Assembly: GCA_029207755.1 (NCBI GenBank)
Contig: JARCOQ010000006.1
Span: forward strand, 73,010,093-73,074,092
Length of the DNA stretch: 64,000 nucleotides
DNA from: Chamaea fasciata
Taxonomy: Eukaryota; Chordata; Aves; Passeriformes; Sylviidae
Direction of reading: 5' to 3'
Made by a program: the position numbers and the translations under genes. The notes beneath the pieces are model-generated. The model saw nothing but the letters and a program-made list of their open reading frames with translations, did not search any database and was not told the DNA's origin. Positions 40,159-53,235 of the stretch are shown in pieces (positions within the stretch are counted from its first letter, which is position 1; the number at the start of each line of letters is the position of its first letter).

Positions 40159-43100
40159 TGTTCCTAGCAGTACGTGCACCTTTCTGTAAGGGCTTGCAAA
40201 CTTGTTTTTTGTATAAAAGAGGTAGCCCTTCCCTCCTTCAGTCCAGTCTACTCTTCTCCTCTGCATTTTATAATCAAACAGAAAAAGAAAGCAAACTCTC
40301 CCCCGTTACTTTAACTGTCATGAGTGGCCGAGATGGTAGCCCAGAGCAGCTCTATCACCCTCCAGGTTACCAACCTCAGTCCCTTTGAGTGCTGTGAAGA
40401 AGAAACTTTCATGAGGCTGCCCCTAATGCAGAAAACGTGCTGGTTCGGCAGGGGCGAATGGAAACACGCCTGCCCTCCCCGGAGTGGACATCACTACAAA
40501 TTAGCAAAGCTGCCTCCCGTCAAAGTGAGCCTAGCACCAAGAAGATAAATACCCACTTTGCACAGCAAAATAAAACCAGCCCCAGAAAGATGTGAGACCC
40601 TGGAGGGGGACTGAAACAGCCCCTTGCAAACAGTGAAGTAATGGGCTTACAGTTTTATTATTTGTATAAAGTTTAGTGACTTCAAAATGAACGTGAAGCC
40701 AGGCAAGATTTGTTATCCCACTAAAATCTGCTCTGTAACTGAAGCCAGTGCCCAGATGTTCCGTGGTAAAATCCACTGCCTTGCTGCATAAAAGCACCAC
40801 AAACCCTGACGTACAGTCCTGGCTTGCCTTTATCCAAACCTACTTAGATTCTGGATTGTTCTTCTAGCAATCCTTTCAACTGCCATGGGAAGCATAAAAG
40901 GTGGTCTACAAAACCATTTGGTACCAGCTTGAAATGTAACCATTTGCAGAAATAAATCAGGATTTCTTTTTAATAAACTGTTTATCACCAGCCTCTTGGG
41001 ACATAAATCATAGAAGAAAAAGCAGGGTCTGAGTTTATTAAACATTTCATCTTTTTATATATATTAAGGCAGAAGACCCTGGCACACTTCAGAGTGAAAC
41101 ATCCGGCAAACAGCCTCCTTCCAGCCCTATTGAGGGCATGGGATGGAGCAGAAGGCCACTGCATGGATGGAGCTTTCAGGAAAGGGTTTATCCCTTGGTT
41201 TTAAGGGGACATCTAAGGTAGGCAAACCTAAGGAGGACAAAGGGGACTTGAAGACACCCTTTCTGCCCCGGCATGCAGTTCTGGTCTGTGAGCCACGTTG
41301 CTTTGGGGCAGCCTGGGCTCTGGGAGCCCTGAAGGATGCTCAGGCTCCAATGAGCATGTGGTGCTGCATGTGGAGCCATGGCACTGACCCTGCCCACGGC
41401 GCTGCACCCCCAGCCTGGCTGGCAGGAGGAGGAGGAGAGGGGTGCTGGGAAAGCCCTGCAGATGGGCCGGGGCTGTGTGCCGGGAGCTCCAAATGACAGA
41501 TGAACACCGGCTCTGTGGTGAAGGCATTTAAACCGAGTGGGGAAGGCAGCGCAGGCATGACGTGATTTTGAACAGCTTGCTTGACAGTTTGCACCAGATT
41601 GTATTTATAAACATTGAGGAAACCTCAGAGCTTTGCCTCCACATTTCCAAAGTGCTCACCCACAACAACACAGGCGCGCAGGGCGATCCTACACAGCTCT
41701 GCCTTGCCTCGGTGACAAACTTCTCACAATTAAATAAAAGTGGCCCATGGTCATCTCGGTGGGATCTGCATCCCACACAGTGCTCAAATTCCCTCTTATC
41801 TGACCACCAAATCCTGACCTTCCCCAGGGCACCTGGGGCGGTGACCTGCTGGCCCACGATGCCAGCAGCACGTCACACATGTGTGCCACCGCCTGCCAGG
41901 TGTGGCTGGTGCCAGGGAGCTGCTGGCGGAGCCTGGCATGTCCCCATTCAGGAGTGGGACATGCATATTTTGTCACTTTGCTGGTAGGGCTGCAATGATG
42001 CACTGTGGTGCCCACCCTCCACAGCACAGAAATCAACAGGATTTCTGTCCAGGGCCACACAGAGACAAGGAGAGTGGGATGCACCCACAGTCCTCAGCAT
42101 GGAAATGTGACAAGGAATTTTGCAGACATATTATAAAGCTCTTTCAAAATTAAGAAGGGCTTGTTATCTGCTGACACAGAAAATCCAGGAGGAGCAGGTA
42201 TCACTTTGCTCACAACAGAGTCAAACACATCCACAGGACCCTGGATACATCCACACAGTACCTGCACGTGATGCACTACTGCACATCTCACCACATTCTT
42301 AATGGTCAGACTAAAAGGTAAAAATCCCTCAGTGTTTTAAAAAAGTCCTCTCATACTTCAAATATCAGCAAGTTTTAAATTCTAGGCATTGCTCTGAATA
42401 CTTCAGAGAGTTGTAGTGGCACTAGAAAGCTGACCTGGGCAGCTCTCCTTCAGGTATGTGCTTCGCGATGAGGTAGGAGAGCGCGGCGGGGGGGATGAGG
42501 CATTCCTGAAAAGAAGCAATCCTAAATGCCATTCCTAAAATAGCTCCGATTCAGCGATTTTCAAAGTAGGCTGAGCAGAAACACAAAGTTTTTCCCCCTG
42601 CTCCCTCATGGCACAGCCAAGGGTGCTGATGGTGTCTAACACCCAAGCGCTGTTTTTATGGAAACCAGGTTATGGCCAAGCCAGCAGTGCCTGGGCCAGG
42701 GTCACCGATGCCATAAATCACTCGCCGCCAACCACCCAGGGAGGAATTCACCCTCACATCACTCTCGCCCCTTCCACTTTTACAGACAGAACTCCACTGT
42801 CTCGACCAAGCATGACGGGTGCATCAAGGCTGGGAGCCCATCCTCAGTGCTGGATGCGGCTGCCAGAGCAGTCTGACTGCGGAGTGCTCCAGTGGAGTGC
42901 AGTGCCACGGTTGTGCCATCATCTGCTATCCTTGGCTGCTCGCAAACAGCCAGCTGGGATAGGGAGGTCCGGGAATTTACGGCAGGGACCTTGCCTCCCC
43001 CTTGGAGCTCACCTCCTGCCGCTCAGTCGAGCCGCAAGAAGAGCGATACTGTTTAATTGCTGTAATTAACGTTGTAACTAGATGCTACCCAGCTCCTTTG

Positions 43101-43531
43101 GTGGGGAGGCGAAATCCCAAGAGAAGCTACAAGCTTCACGACCCGCTGTCTGAAACCAGCCTTGCTGAGGCTGCCTAGTCCACGTCGGTGTCCACCGGGA
43201 TGATTTCCAGAGCAGCGCCGGCCGGCATGGCACAGACAGGATCACACTCATCCCTGGCACCACGCTAACCCGTCCGGGAAACCAGGGCATGCTACCGCTC
43301 AAGTGTTAAATTCATCCAGAGTAAACACGCTCAGAGAATCACAGCTTTTCAAAATTCTGCGCTAGCCTTTAACTGCTAAGGTTTAAATGCATAAAAGTTC
43401 TATCTGCAAGTGATTAAACAACGCTTTGTAGCCATTGTCTCTGAGCTGTCGGAATAAAAACAGAACCAAGGTTGCACCTAGCAAACCTCAGCACTTACTC
43501 ATCCCACCGAAGAGTTTTCTGTCGGCTTTTT

Positions 43532-43548
43532 TTTTTTTTTTTTCGTAG
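43532..43548. repeat. Poly-T run at the CpG island edge
   Basis: About seventeen consecutive thymines; a shorter T run follows near 43554-43560. Confidence 0.8.
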
Positions 43549-43996
43549 CCACGTTTTTTTCTCCGAGAGCAACGTATGATGCTGGCGAAGCCGGAGCCGC
43601 TGCCTTGCTGGCACACACCCGCTCCGCGGCAGCGCCGGAGGACGAGTCGGGCTTCCCGGCAGCCGCACGGGCTGTGGGGCACCGGCCGCCGCGGGCTGCA
43701 AGAGGGCAAAAATGGGGAGGAAAAAACAAACCTCGAAAGCGAGGGAGGGATCCAAGAGGGCGCCGATGTTTCTCCCGGCAGCATCCCGCAAAAGCCGCGG
43801 CGGAGCGGTGCCGGGACGCGGGCTCAGCGCCGCAGCCGCGGCTGCAGGGACGGCGCCAGGGTGGCCGCGGCGCCAGCCCCGCTCTGGCCGAGGGTCCCGC
43901 AGCCGGGTCGGGGCACCGCGGCCCCCGCCCGCCCCGGGGTAATCGGAGGGGGCTGCGCGGGCGGCCCCTCTCCCTGCCCCGCTGCCGGTGCCTTAC

Positions 43997-44135
43997 CTTG
44001 CGGCGTCCGGTCCCGGCCCGTCCTGTGCTGCCCCTCCCGCAGTAGGAGAGGCTTGGGTTGTTTTGGGTTGTTTTTTAGGGGGGTGGGTGTTGACCTAGCC
44101 CCCCCCGCTACGGCGGAGACGGGCTGCAGCGGGGA
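43997..44135 (-). other. NDNF: Predicted NDNF non-coding exon 1
   Basis: The right edge is set about 25-30 bases downstream of the TATA box at 44160-44167. The left edge is the donor CGCAAG|GTAAGG at 43997/43996, which matches the vertebrate consensus almost perfectly. The interval contains no ATG on the minus strand, so translation would begin at the exon 2 start codon. The whole model (TATA, short leader, donor) is inference and needs transcript evidence. Confidence 0.5.
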
Positions 44136-44159
44136 CTGTGTCACGCACGTCCCTTCGCG

Positions 44160-44167
44160 CTTTATAG
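44160..44167 (-). promoter_or_regulatory. NDNF: TATA box (CTATAAAG) on the minus strand
   Basis: The plus strand reads CTTTATAG. On the minus strand this is CTATAAAG, embedded in GC-rich DNA (GGGG before it, CGCG after it). It is a strong match to the TATA consensus and is isolated in otherwise GC-rich sequence. Confidence 0.6.
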
Positions 44168-47100
44168 CCCCTTCCCTTCCCCACCCCTCCCCGCGGGGAA
44201 GAAGGAGGAGGGGGGGGGAATAGATGAAAAACAATAAAAAGCTGGGGAAAGAAGCCGAGAGCTCCCCGGGCACCCGCCGCCGCCCAGGACGAGGGCTCGG
44301 CTCCGGCTTCGTCTCCCGGGAGGAGTCGCGGGGCGGCCGAGCGCCGGCAAAAGTTTGGCGGAGGGGGCGCGGAGCGGCGGCGCCCGGCGCGTCTCGCTGC
44401 TGCCGCCGGGGCGGGCGGGCAGGGGGTGCCCCGCGGGCGCGGCCGCCCCGCCCCGCCACCGCTCCGCCACCGCAGGGGCGGGCCCGGGGGGAGTCCACGG
44501 CAGCGAGGGGAGCCCGGCCCGGCCCGCCGCCCGCGGCAGAGCCAGCGCCGCGCCGCCCGGCTTTGTGCCGCGCTCGGCCGCGCTGCCCGAGCCTACTCAA
44601 CATCCATCTTGCAGGGTTGGATCCTGCCTGAAAGCAAAGCCGGGACGGGGGAATGCGGGGACTCGGGGCACGCAACCGGCTCCTCTCTTTCATGCAGCCG
44701 CTGCCTTGATTCGGTCGGGGCTGCGGGAACGCTGCGGAACATCCCAACAGCGATGGAGGCGGGAGAGATCGTCAAGGATGCGTGAGAAACGGGATTTATA
44801 AAACCCTGCTGCAAGTGAGCAAACGGGTCTCGAAGCTGCATCTTCACCCTCTCACCTTCTCCCTCATCACGTTTTGGTCAGAGGCAGCTTTCAGGTTTGC
44901 AGACCGAGGGACAATTTTCTTGCTATTACCTGAGAGCTACAACGAGAAGACAAAAGCTATCCTTTGCCATTTAAAAAACAAACCTATCTCTTTTTGTTTC
45001 CTTTCTGGCACATCAGTCATAAAAACGTCAAGTGCTACATAAGCATTAGACAAGTTATTACTGATAAGAGCTGATGGGTAATTCCCAGAAGCTAATCATT
45101 CCTGCCCTATTATTTCAACAGATTTGGGGAGCAAAAATTAAATAAACCCTCTGAATTTTTTTTTTTTTTAATTCTCCTTGCAAGACAGCTGAGCAAATCT
45201 GACGGCAAAGCCTCAGTGGAGGGATGCAAATTGTCATATTCTGTAGGGTGACGTGTAGGGTGACAAACAGCTCCACTCTGAAGACACAACACCCTGAAGA
45301 GCTCATGCCTTCAGGGACACGTAGCTGTCCAAGACCTCTGCTAATTGCCATTAGTTATTGCCACTTACCTCCCATTCTGTCAACTCACAGAGCAGCCGGG
45401 TCCGGCCAGCCAGCATTCTGCCCAAGGTTCTGCTCAGAAATATAAGTTCACTGAAAGAAACCCAGGATTAAGAAAAAGAGCCCCGTGGGAGCCCCTATCC
45501 AGTTATCCTTCTGTTTTCATGTCCCTATTTTTACATATTTAACAACTCTATTAATCATTTTCAAATAGGTTTTAAGGGTAGGAGTTTAGGGAAGAGAGAA
45601 AGACACAGTTTAGGATTAATTTGCGCATGTTTAAGGAGAACCAAAAAATACCTGGTATTTGCACACAGCATCCTGACTTCTCTATTCCTAGAGGATCGTT
45701 TGCTTCCAACGGCAACACCTCAATAAAAAAATCTCAGCAAACTACATATGCTCCTCTTCTGATGCAGAAGACACAGAGATTCAATCACCCAGAAATGGGA
45801 GAAGCTGACTAAATGAGAAAGCTGAAATTAGTGAAGAAAACCTGGTACATTCTGATGAGCTTCCCCCCACAAGCCTTTGGAGCGTGCAGGAGCCAGCAGG
45901 GAGGGATGTGTTCAGGTGAAGGCAGCAGCTACCGGGTGCAATTCATGGCACAACGGGGTTTTGTAGAGCCTGCAAAAAAATGGCTGGTTCGGGTTTGAGG
46001 TCATTAGAGGTAAAATATTGCTACCCAGCCAAAGAGCTCTGGAGACCGTGTGCCTCACACACAGGCAAACCGATTATTTTGAAGCCAAGGACAGTTTTAG
46101 TGCTATTGTTCTTAGGGGGTATCACTGTCTGTGATTCCAGGGGAAGCAATGTGACATCCCTGGGATATTATTTGCAGGGGTGTGTGCACACCAGGTCCTC
46201 TGCACAGGTAAAACTCTTGTTTTGGATGCCTGTGGTTCCACATCTATTCCCCCTGTAAATCTTCATTGTGACTTAACGCCCAGCACAGAGTGAGACTCCC
46301 AGCCAGGGGCACTTTTAAAACACTTGCACAACAAGATTCCCCTCTCCCAAAATTTATAAGGTACAAAAACATTCAACACAGATACAGGAAGCAGATTTGG
46401 GATTTAGATGCTGGAAACTACAGGAATGTCTGGAAGGCACTGGGGCAGCCTTCTAAATAGAAACCAAACCATGAAAACCAAACGTGGAAAATTCCCTCAT
46501 GTAGGTGATTCCTTTGAAATACCTTAAATAGTAGTTGGGATAGCCCCAGCTTCTATCCCAGCTCCCAGAAAATTGGCATTAAAATATTACCCCCTGGAAC
46601 CAGAGATGATTCACAATCATTTACAGGAACGGGTCCCAGGCATGGTCACATACAACACCCAAGGCAAGAAGTCCTCAAGTGTAAAATGCTATTCCTTATG
46701 TCTTTGGGGCAAAACTGAGAAAGTAGAGGGGCAGAAGAGCAGCAAACCTCTAAATGATTTCTCCCTTGGCACCCACCTTCTCCTTCCACCCTCTCAGAGG
46801 CTTCCAGGCAGCTGAGTAACCAAATTATTCATCCACATGCAGTCTGAACCTCTGTCTGTTGCCGTGGATCGCTTTCTGGGGGGCTGAGACAGCTTTGAGT
46901 CCAGTGAGCAAATAAATATCCCAAATTTTGAACATCTCTAATTGGATCCCAAGGAGGGCTGTAAACTGTTGGGGTAAAAACTACACTCCTCACAGTTTCC
47001 CAACACTGGGAGGTCCCTTAGAGGGGATGGATAGGCGCTACCAGGAAACAAGATGCATGTTATATACGATGGAGAAAAAGAGCAGCAAATGTTTAATAAG

Positions 47101-47187
47101 CAATCCAGTGAAAAAAAATCCCGAATAATGAACCTTTCCAAAACAAAAATGGAAATGGGCAATTGGATATTCTAGGAGGTGAGAAAG

Positions 47188-47410
47188 AAAGATAATGCAT
47201 CATATAAATAATTCATTGCAAGTTTTAGCAGCCGGCGCTGCCGTGCATTTGGTATGGAAGACAGATCAAACTGGGAGTGCCTGCGTGTGTGCTTAATTTT
47301 GTGTATACACAATTTTTTTTTGCCCAATTATATGGTTCTCATTGTGGGGCAGGTCTGAAGATCCATTATCAGTAGCCCATTGATTAGCATTTGTTACTAG
47401 GGAGAGGGTA
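47188..47410. promoter_or_regulatory. Candidate conserved non-coding element
   Basis: This is a repeat-free stretch with many binding-site-like cores: ATAATGCATCAT, GCCGGCGCTGCCG, CCCAATTA, and CCATTGATTAG near the right end. It lies about 3 kb upstream of the predicted NDNF promoter. No alignment was available. Confidence 0.3.
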
Positions 47411-48139
47411 TTGCTACTTCTTAACATCAAAAACTGAGGTGCTAAACCAGTCACGCTGATCGATGCTGCCTAATAAGCCAGGCTGTGATGGGTTTTAGTT
47501 ATGCAGCATCACACAGAGCTCACTCTCCCTGAAGAGGGATGGGCGGGACAGCAGGGGCTTCCAGACATCTTGGAAGCCTCTGGCTTCAGAGCTGCCACTG
47601 CCTTTCCCAGAGGAGCCACACACGAGTGCCCATGTGGAACATGAGCAGCAACAGCACCCAAGAAGGGCTGAAACCAAATACTGTGAGTATGGAGATCATG
47701 CTCCTACTTCCAGCAGGAATACTGATGGTGCCTACAGGTTTCATCTGAGGAAGAGGGTTTTTTTCCTGCCCTTTAGGAAGCAGATGGGTGCTTCTTGAAG
47801 CAGTGACCTGTGGCAGAGGTGACAGCCTTGTGGGGCCTGGCAGGGCACGGGCCTAAGCCAACACCTTCCCCCCTGTGCTTCTGCTCCATGAGCACAGCCA
47901 GGCAGGGAGCACAGTGCCCAGCACTCATGGCTGGCCCCCTGCTAGCCCCAGCCCCAGTTTCTTTTCCTAATAACAGGCATTTTTCCTCCCCTCTCCTGAG
48001 GGAAATCAAGAGCAGGAGCAGCGGTTGGCGTGCCACTCGCAACTGAGCCCAGTGTTTGTGCCCCTGGAAGCGCTGGTGGGAGCAGGATAAAACGAGGCAC
48101 CCCCACGGCACAGCCCTGTTAATACAACACCACACCTCC

Positions 48140-48420
48140 AGCCTTCACCCAGATGCAGCACAGGCTGATGCATTGCTACTGACCCCAAGAAATTACACAT
48201 TCAGGCTGCCCTCAACTCATTACTTGCCCATTTTATCCAATTATGTTTTATTTATTAAGCTACTCTTGAAACTCTCCCGGCATTGGCTGTTTTACACCTT
48301 CAGTGCACTTTTTAAAATCCTACTGTTTTATGAACATATTAACAAGAGCTACTGCTCCACAGCACAAAAACACAATACAAATCTAAAATACAGTCCAATT
48401 GAATCAAGAATCTAGCACTG
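48140..48420. promoter_or_regulatory. Candidate conserved non-coding element (weaker)
   Basis: AT-rich unique DNA with CCAATTATG, GTTTTATTTATTAAG and other homeodomain-like cores. No repeat was recognised. It is listed as possible only. Confidence 0.2.
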
Positions 48421-50524
48421 GCTTTTCCATATCACTATTGGCAAACAACTGCTGTTAGACACTACTGCAGCACTTGTTTTATTTTGCCAAATCCGATATA
48501 ATATTATAAAACCAGTTTGAAGATGAACAACTTCACTCTAAAATCCCATTTATGAATGTGAAAAATAATGACAAGCAGAGGTTTCATGCTCCAAGTGTTA
48601 TTTCTTACTCATAACTTCATTCTACTGAGAAAGAAAAACAAATCTACTTTGCATAATTTAAATAATCTAATCTACTTTCCAGATAAAATTGTCAACAAAT
48701 CATTGATTTAATCTCGAGTGCCCAACAGACCCCTTAAACTCTGATGCCAAATATGTATTCTTTTAATTAAAACAAATGAATTTAATAAAGATGACTGGTA
48801 TGGTAAATAGACATATTATGAAGTATAGGCTACTTTGATCTAGAACACGCACCCTTGAATTCTTGTGTGAAGGTGTTCCCACAGACACAGCCCAGACCTG
48901 AGTTCTTGTGATATTCCTGTCTTCAAAGAATAATTATTTCAGACACGTCACTGCAAAGTGCTGATTAAAGTCACCATTTTTTCACCACAATTTACACACT
49001 CACACAATGGAGCACCAAGAATTAGCTATTCAAATATGGCACTTGAAACTAATTGCTAAATTTTTTCTTTATTTGCATTTATTGCTTCCCATGCCCTTAC
49101 CTTCAGCTCTGCACACGTGTAGGCAAATAGGACATTCTGCTGCCTGTAAATCCTCATTTCAAGAGAATTAATTGCAATTTTTAGGGTCAAAAGTATTTTG
49201 TGTTTCAGAACACAAAAGACTGCAAAACCTAGAAGACTGGAATGGGTTTGAAGAATTGATTTTAGGTTTATGTGATGACAGCTGATCAAGAAGGATTTAC
49301 CTTTACACAGGACAGACAAGGGAAGTCTGTAATGTCCTAATTCCTTCCACTGAGAAATCCACAGCATCAACCTCCTCTGCTTCTCCTTCCTCCCTCAAAG
49401 TGAAGGGATATCTGATATCTTCAGCTCCCATTTCAAGATCAAGACTTCTTCCCTCCTGGTTAACCAGTGGCACACAGGGTTCCCAGGAAATCGGAATATG
49501 CAATTTACTGAATAGACAGAAAACACAGAAAGAAAGATAAAAGGGAAATTATCATTCATTGACCAGTGATACCTTAACTGGGAGAACCTGAGACACAGCA
49601 GAGCTAAGATTTGATTCTCTGTCATTACTGACAGGGAGCAATGAGAGAACAAACCTTTCTCCTCTGGGGAGCCCCAGGTTCCAACTTTGACCATTTTCAA
49701 GGTCTGCACTACAGGCTGTAACAACACAAAGAGAGGTTAAATTAAGCATGGTGCCACATCTGACTACTGCAGAACTACAGCCAGCATTCAAAGCACACAT
49801 CCAGCTCTCTTAAAGCACATATGCTCCTTTTTTTCCTACCCAAGTGCATCCAGCAGCACTCAGCAATTAGCAGGGATGTTTTGTGTGCTGGCATTCACAT
49901 GCACACAGCAGAGGAGAGCTCCAGGCAATGACAGAGTGGGATGGCCAGCAACAGAATGGTTCTTCTGAAGGCATTACTGAAGGCAAGCTCATCCTCTGTG
50001 ATTTAGAATAAAAGCTCATCTGAGTGGTTTTTGTCTCACAAAGCGAGAAATCCCATGGCATGAGGCAGGAGGCCCTGCTCCGTGCTGGCTGAAATTAAAG
50101 GCTGTTCAGGATGAACGAATTTGTTGGTTGGTTGGTGGAGCTTAAAATAAATCTGATAGCAAGCGAGTCTAACTCAGCTAAACCGTACCCCCAGGCTGTC
50201 CCCAGTGCCACCAGGATGGGTGGCAGGGAGCAGAGGTGTGCTGCAAGGGCCTGTCTCATCAGGAGGTGAAACCGGGGGCATTTATTTGCTGTTTTCCATG
50301 GAGAACGTGACTTGTGGCCACCTTGTCGCCACCTTGTGTTCGGAGCAGGGGTCGAGCCCCGCCGGTGCCTGCACTGCCCGTGTTGAAGGTAAGCACCACT
50401 TCCTCGTAGCCAGTGTTTACACTGCTCCCTGATATATTGCTGGAGCAGCTTGATTGCACGAATAACAAATGGGCTTCTGAAAATGCGTTTTTAAAAGCCT
50501 TTGAAGCACAAGGCTGAGAGGTGA

Positions 50525-50680
50525 CGTGCACGCCAAAATTAGCACGGCAATGATTGTAGCTGGACCTCTGAATTCGTGGGTTACACTTTGCAGATTAAGA
50601 CGTGCTCAATGCTGCTTTCTTTGCCACACTTCAAAGTTTTATTAGCTGTCTTTCAGGTAACTAAGTTTAAGGCTGAATAC
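50525..50680. promoter_or_regulatory. Candidate conserved non-coding element (weaker)
   Basis: Low-repeat sequence with scattered CpGs and motifs such as AAAATTAGCACGG and CAATGATTGTAGC. Confidence 0.2.
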
Positions 50681-51644
50681 TTTTCCTTTCCACTCCCCAA
50701 ATGTTTTTTTCCTTTTAAACCACTAAGGAAGTTTTCCACTGCTTTGATTTTACATGGATTTAGTAACTAAAGGGTGAAGTTATTACAATTAAATATGAGA
50801 AGCACACTAAGGGACACATATATTTGAGGGAATGAGTGCTAAAATAGTTCTGCAAAATGAAGACAGCGTCAAGAAAATTAAAACATGAGTGAAAGCTCCA
50901 AGCACAAGTTTCTAGCTGCAAAAACACTTCCTTTTCCTGCATCTTTAGCATTGAACTTTTCTGTTACATGCAAAAGCTTGGGAAGCCAGGCTTCAACTCA
51001 CCCCTGTTGCTGAAAAAATCCAATAAAAAATCCAATAAAAAACTATGTCCTATTTTCCCAGCTCCTCGCTGGAGCTTGATTCCCTCAAGCACGAGCACCA
51101 TCTGGTGGGCTTTCCCAAAAAGTCGGAGCATCTATCCCCCTCTGCTAGGGGCGAAATACACGTGGCCCAGCACGGGAATTCCAACCATAACTTGCGTCAG
51201 GGGATTGATTTTGGTCCTCAGGGTCAAACCCAGAGGTACAAACACTTCCAAGGAGAACTCAGAGGACAGACCATCCAGCATCAGCCCTTTGCCACAGAGC
51301 TGGTCTTGCTTTGGAAATTAAAGCTTCTTCAGCCTCCTGAAGAAAGCACCCAACACCCTCTGAGACATCTCTGGGGGTCCTGTCTGGCCACAGCTCCCTG
51401 CACTGAAGGGCAAATCCTCCCATTGCCAAAAACATGTCTGCGGATGTTTTAGTTACACAGTGGCATCTCAGATGGCACCGGGTGACTGTTTTTAGCTGGC
51501 AAAGTGAGCCAGGTGTGACACCTGGCAAGCAGGGACAGCAGCCCAAATCCCTCAGCACCCACTCCAGCTAACGTGCAGAGCTTCATCAATGGGAGACAGG
51601 ACAGCTCAGGAAGGACAAAGTTCCCAAGTTTGCACTCCAGGATG

Positions 51645-51860
51645 TTATCACAGTTTAAAATCCTCTCTCCTACTATAAAACACAGAATCCCATTAAAGAC
51701 GTTTTGCTGTGTCTAAGTAGGACATCTCTTTCAAAGATCTATAATTGCTTCCCATCTTGAGTGAAGAGATGATAAAGCCCAATGCAGCAGATTACAAGTT
51801 AATTGTAATAAATTGCATTGGCCAGGAAAGCAAAATTTAAAAACACACAAGATTGAAATG
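51645..51860. promoter_or_regulatory. Candidate conserved non-coding element
   Basis: AT-rich, repeat-free sequence with TTAATTGTAATAAATTGCAT, TCAAAGATC (a TCF/LEF-like core) and CATTAAAGACG. There is no coding potential. Confidence 0.25.
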
Positions 51861-53032
51861 ATAGAGAGCACAATTATGCAAAGCTTCAAGCCCAACCGCT
51901 TATGTAACTGCAGGAATTTGTCTCTGCCTCAAGAACACGGTGTGTGGGAATGCACGTAACTGGTTTGCCTTCAGAAGCGCTTGCTCCTGCCCAAACTGGG
52001 CAGGGGAGCAGGATTCATATGGATAAAACCTCAGACGTGTGTGTGGAGGGAACAAGCCCCAGTGGTGTGTCTGTTTTTTCATAGCATTCATATGTTGTGA
52101 GGAGCAAAAGGCACAACAGAGATGCCTCTATTGATTCGCCATTCCCTGGGAGCCCAGCACATCCAAGCTATTCAGAGGAAGTTGTTTGCCACTCTGGAGA
52201 AGCTGCTTGTTAGAAGGTGGGTAATTAGCAGAAAAAACATGCCAGAGGAAGCTGAGTGTCTGTGTGGTCCCTGGCAAAGCCCATGGGACAGCTTGCCTCA
52301 AGACATCAAGAAATCTGTACAGAAGAGCTGACTACCAAAGGGCCAAAGAGGAATTGATGGGATACATTTAATTAATCTTTCCTGTCATTTTTACAACTCC
52401 AGCTGGAGGAACACAGGGAATCAACTGAATCAGGGAGCGTGGAAAGAGCACCCCTGAACTAAGGCTGGAAGTGCTTTTGGGGTGGGTGTTACTATTCCAA
52501 GTGGAATTGTTTTCTTAAAGATAATTATTTTTCTCAGCACCAGCTTTAAGGATTTTTGTACAAGCGAATGAAATGTTTTCCAGCCTCAGTTTCTTCTCCC
52601 ACTTCTCACAGAACTGGCATTTATTGTCTGTAAATACCTCAACAATCTGTGTACATCTACCCCAAGGACAAGTCCCAGAAAATAAGGCCATCCCCTACCT
52701 GGTGATATCCCCAGTGTTGCTGAGAAAATGGGTCTTCCAGAGTTCCTTTCTAAGATTTGCCAGGTTGGCTCAGCAAGGAGAAAAGGAAGGAAACAGTATT
52801 TTAAAACCAGGCAAAAGCCAAATAGGAAACACACAGCAGCCACTAATTTTCCCCAGGACCATTACAATCTTTGAAAGCAGGGGAAGATGCAGTACATTTG
52901 TTTTCAAATAGTATTTTACTCCTGTTAAAGAAGATGGAGCACTAAAGAAAAAGATGGCTTTAGCACCAGGTGCTCCCTTAATAGTTCCACGTTTCCAGAG
53001 AAGGTAGAGTGGTTCCTCTGTTTAGCCATTAG

Positions 53033-53051
53033 GATGATGATGATGATGATG
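53033..53051. repeat. (GAT)n microsatellite
   Basis: Six full GAT units plus one base, 19 bases in all. Confidence 0.9.
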
Positions 53052-53080
53052 TCCACAAAAATCCCCTTGCCAAATCTAGG

Positions 53081-53235
53081 GAAGGCCAGCATCAAAGCAC
53101 TTCAGCCTGGCGTCAGTGATGACATTTCAATGTATTGATGGGATCAGCTGCCAGCCCATCAGCTCATTTATCATGCACTAATTTGTCATGTTCTCCTGCT
53201 TTATTGACAGCTTTGCAGATTCCCTCTTCACTGGC
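53081..53235. promoter_or_regulatory. Candidate conserved non-coding element
   Basis: Repeat-free sequence with balanced composition and dense motif-like words: GTCAGTGATGACATTTCA (AP-1/CRE-like), a CAGCTGCC E-box, CACTAATTTGTCATG, and TTTATTGACAGC. It has no frame that resembles a protein. The regulatory reading is inference. Confidence 0.3.

Larger units (their letters stand above)
27507..43996 (-). other. NDNF: NDNF intron 1 (predicted)
   Basis: About 16.5 kb separate the first coding exon from the predicted non-coding exon 1. No coding sequence was recognised. It contains a CR1 fragment (35358-35618), homopolymer runs, a short perfect hairpin (40129-40158) and AT-rich unique DNA. Parts such as 31190-31330 and 34330-34450 could be regulatory. 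The assignment depends on the promoter prediction near 44.1 kb; if NDNF starts elsewhere, this is partly intergenic. Confidence 0.55.
43480..44780 (-). promoter_or_regulatory. NDNF: CpG island, probable NDNF promoter
   Basis: The island has very high GC and dense CpG from about 43560 to 44680, falling off sharply on both sides. It is the only large CpG island upstream of the NDNF coding exons in this window and lies about 16.6 kb from the first coding exon. Its inner part carries a minus-strand TATA box and a strong splice donor, which fits a leftward gene. The long open frames across it on both strands (for example 43824-44747) come from the scarcity of stop codons in GC-rich DNA and resemble no protein I know. 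A divergent plus-strand transcript cannot be excluded. Confidence 0.65.

Noticed and set aside
43824..44747. 307-codon minus-strand open frame, and a 215-codon plus-strand frame overlapping its left part, in the CpG island
   Set aside because: GC-rich DNA lacks stop codons by composition. The peptides are arginine/proline/alanine-rich low-complexity sequence with no family resemblance, and both strands are open at once.
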